Source of the DNA: an uncultured Chloroflexota bacterium
GTDB taxonomy: Bacteria > Chloroflexota > Anaerolineae > Caldilineales > Caldilineaceae
DNA: 5,022 bases
Assembly (NCBI GenBank): GCA_903858085.1
Contig: CAIOHJ010000284.1
Location: forward strand, 1-5,022
Direction: 5' to 3'
Under the pieces are notes generated by a model. It worked only from the letters and a program-made list of their open reading frames with translations. It was not told the DNA's origin and ran no database searches. The position numbers and the translations under genes are program-made. Position 1 is the stretch's first letter, and each line of letters opens with the position of its first letter. Positions 4,607 to 5,022 of the stretch are shown here, one piece after another.

Positions 4607-5022
4607 CCGACACCCCTCTCCACCCGCCAGAAGAACACCGCCAACGCCCCTCCTGGGACGACTATTTTCTGCAGATCGCGTTCACCGTCGCCCAACGCAG
4701 CACCTGTGACCGCGCCCATGTAGGCTGCGCCCTGGTGCGCGACCGCCGCATCTTGACGACAGGCTACAACGGCGCACCCGCTGGCCTGCCCCACTGCGAC
4801 GATGTCGGCCACCTGCTCGTGGATGGCCACTGCGTACGCACACTCCACGCCGAACAAAATGCGCTGATCCAGGCGGCACTTCACGGCGTCGGCACCGAAG
4901 GCGCCACCGCCTATGTCACACACCAACCCTGCCTGACCTGCGCCAAAATGCTGATCAACGCCGGAATCCGCCGCGTCGTCTACGCCGGCCACTACCCAGA
5001 TCCCCTGAGCCGCTCTTTTCTG
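4603..5022 (+). CDS. comEB: dCMP deaminase, ComEB type (3' end outside the window)
   Basis: This is a zinc-dependent deoxycytidylate deaminase. It converts dCMP to dUMP, the thymidylate synthase substrate, in the cytoplasm. The first 140 codons are present and open to the window end; B. subtilis ComEB is about 189 residues, so an estimated 10-50 residues are missing. Seen: SWDDYF at residues 17-22; GYNGAPAGLPHCDD at 54-67; HAE at 82-84, where His82 binds zinc and Glu84 is the proton shuttle; PCLTC at 109-113, where Cys110 and Cys113 complete the zinc site; and AKMLINAGIRRVVYAGHYPDP, typical of the family. Cys35, Cys65 and Cys77 match conserved positions of ComEB, and some may bind a second, structural zinc (inference). 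The ATG overlaps the TGA of the previous gene as ATGA, so translation is probably coupled. The ComEB name comes from a competence operon, but no competence role is implied here. The first 16 residues are a poorly conserved extension. Confidence 0.93.
   Translation, partial: MTDTPLHPPEEHRQRPSWDDYFLQIAFTVAQRSTCDRAHVGCALVRDRRILTTGYNGAPAGLPHCDDVGHLLVDGHCVRTLHAEQNALIQAALHGVGTEGATAYVTHQPCLTCAKMLINAGIRRVVYAGHYPDPLSRSFL

Overview
The window looks like a chromosomal segment of a GC-rich bacterium, most likely a member of the Chloroflexota. That placement rests on remembered similarity of the FtsH, Sua5-type and ComEB-type proteins to those of Chloroflexus and Roseiflexus relatives, so it is an inference. 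All five genes lie on the + strand, and there is no sign of a mobile element, CRISPR array, tRNA or rRNA.

Layout: (1) the 3' part of a two-domain threonylcarbamoyl-AMP synthase (Sua5/TsaC type, t6A tRNA modification), which begins before the window; (2) a complete long-chain flavodoxin with its own promoter, whose -10 box contains the sua5 stop codon, plus a leader hairpin and a strong Shine-Dalgarno; (3) a 322-base intergenic region with a strong hairpin after the flavodoxin gene, a direct repeat with 20-base period, two sigma70-type promoter candidates, two inverted repeats placed on those promoters, and a foldable leader; (4) complete ftsH, the membrane AAA+ zinc protease; (5) a two-transmembrane protein of unknown function, starting 3 bases after the ftsH stop and in the same frame; (6) the start of a ComEB-type dCMP deaminase, which overlaps the previous gene by ATGA and runs off the end.

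There are three transcription blocks: sua5; the flavodoxin gene; and the ftsH - unknown membrane protein - comEB operon, which is tightly coupled at the translation level. The first and last blocks are housekeeping functions (tRNA modification, membrane protein quality control, pyrimidine deoxynucleotide supply). The flavodoxin is a low-potential FMN electron carrier that commonly substitutes for ferredoxin.

The most interesting parts are the crowded regulatory region before ftsH and the uncharacterised membrane protein locked between ftsH and comEB. I see no convincing new defence or mobile system here.
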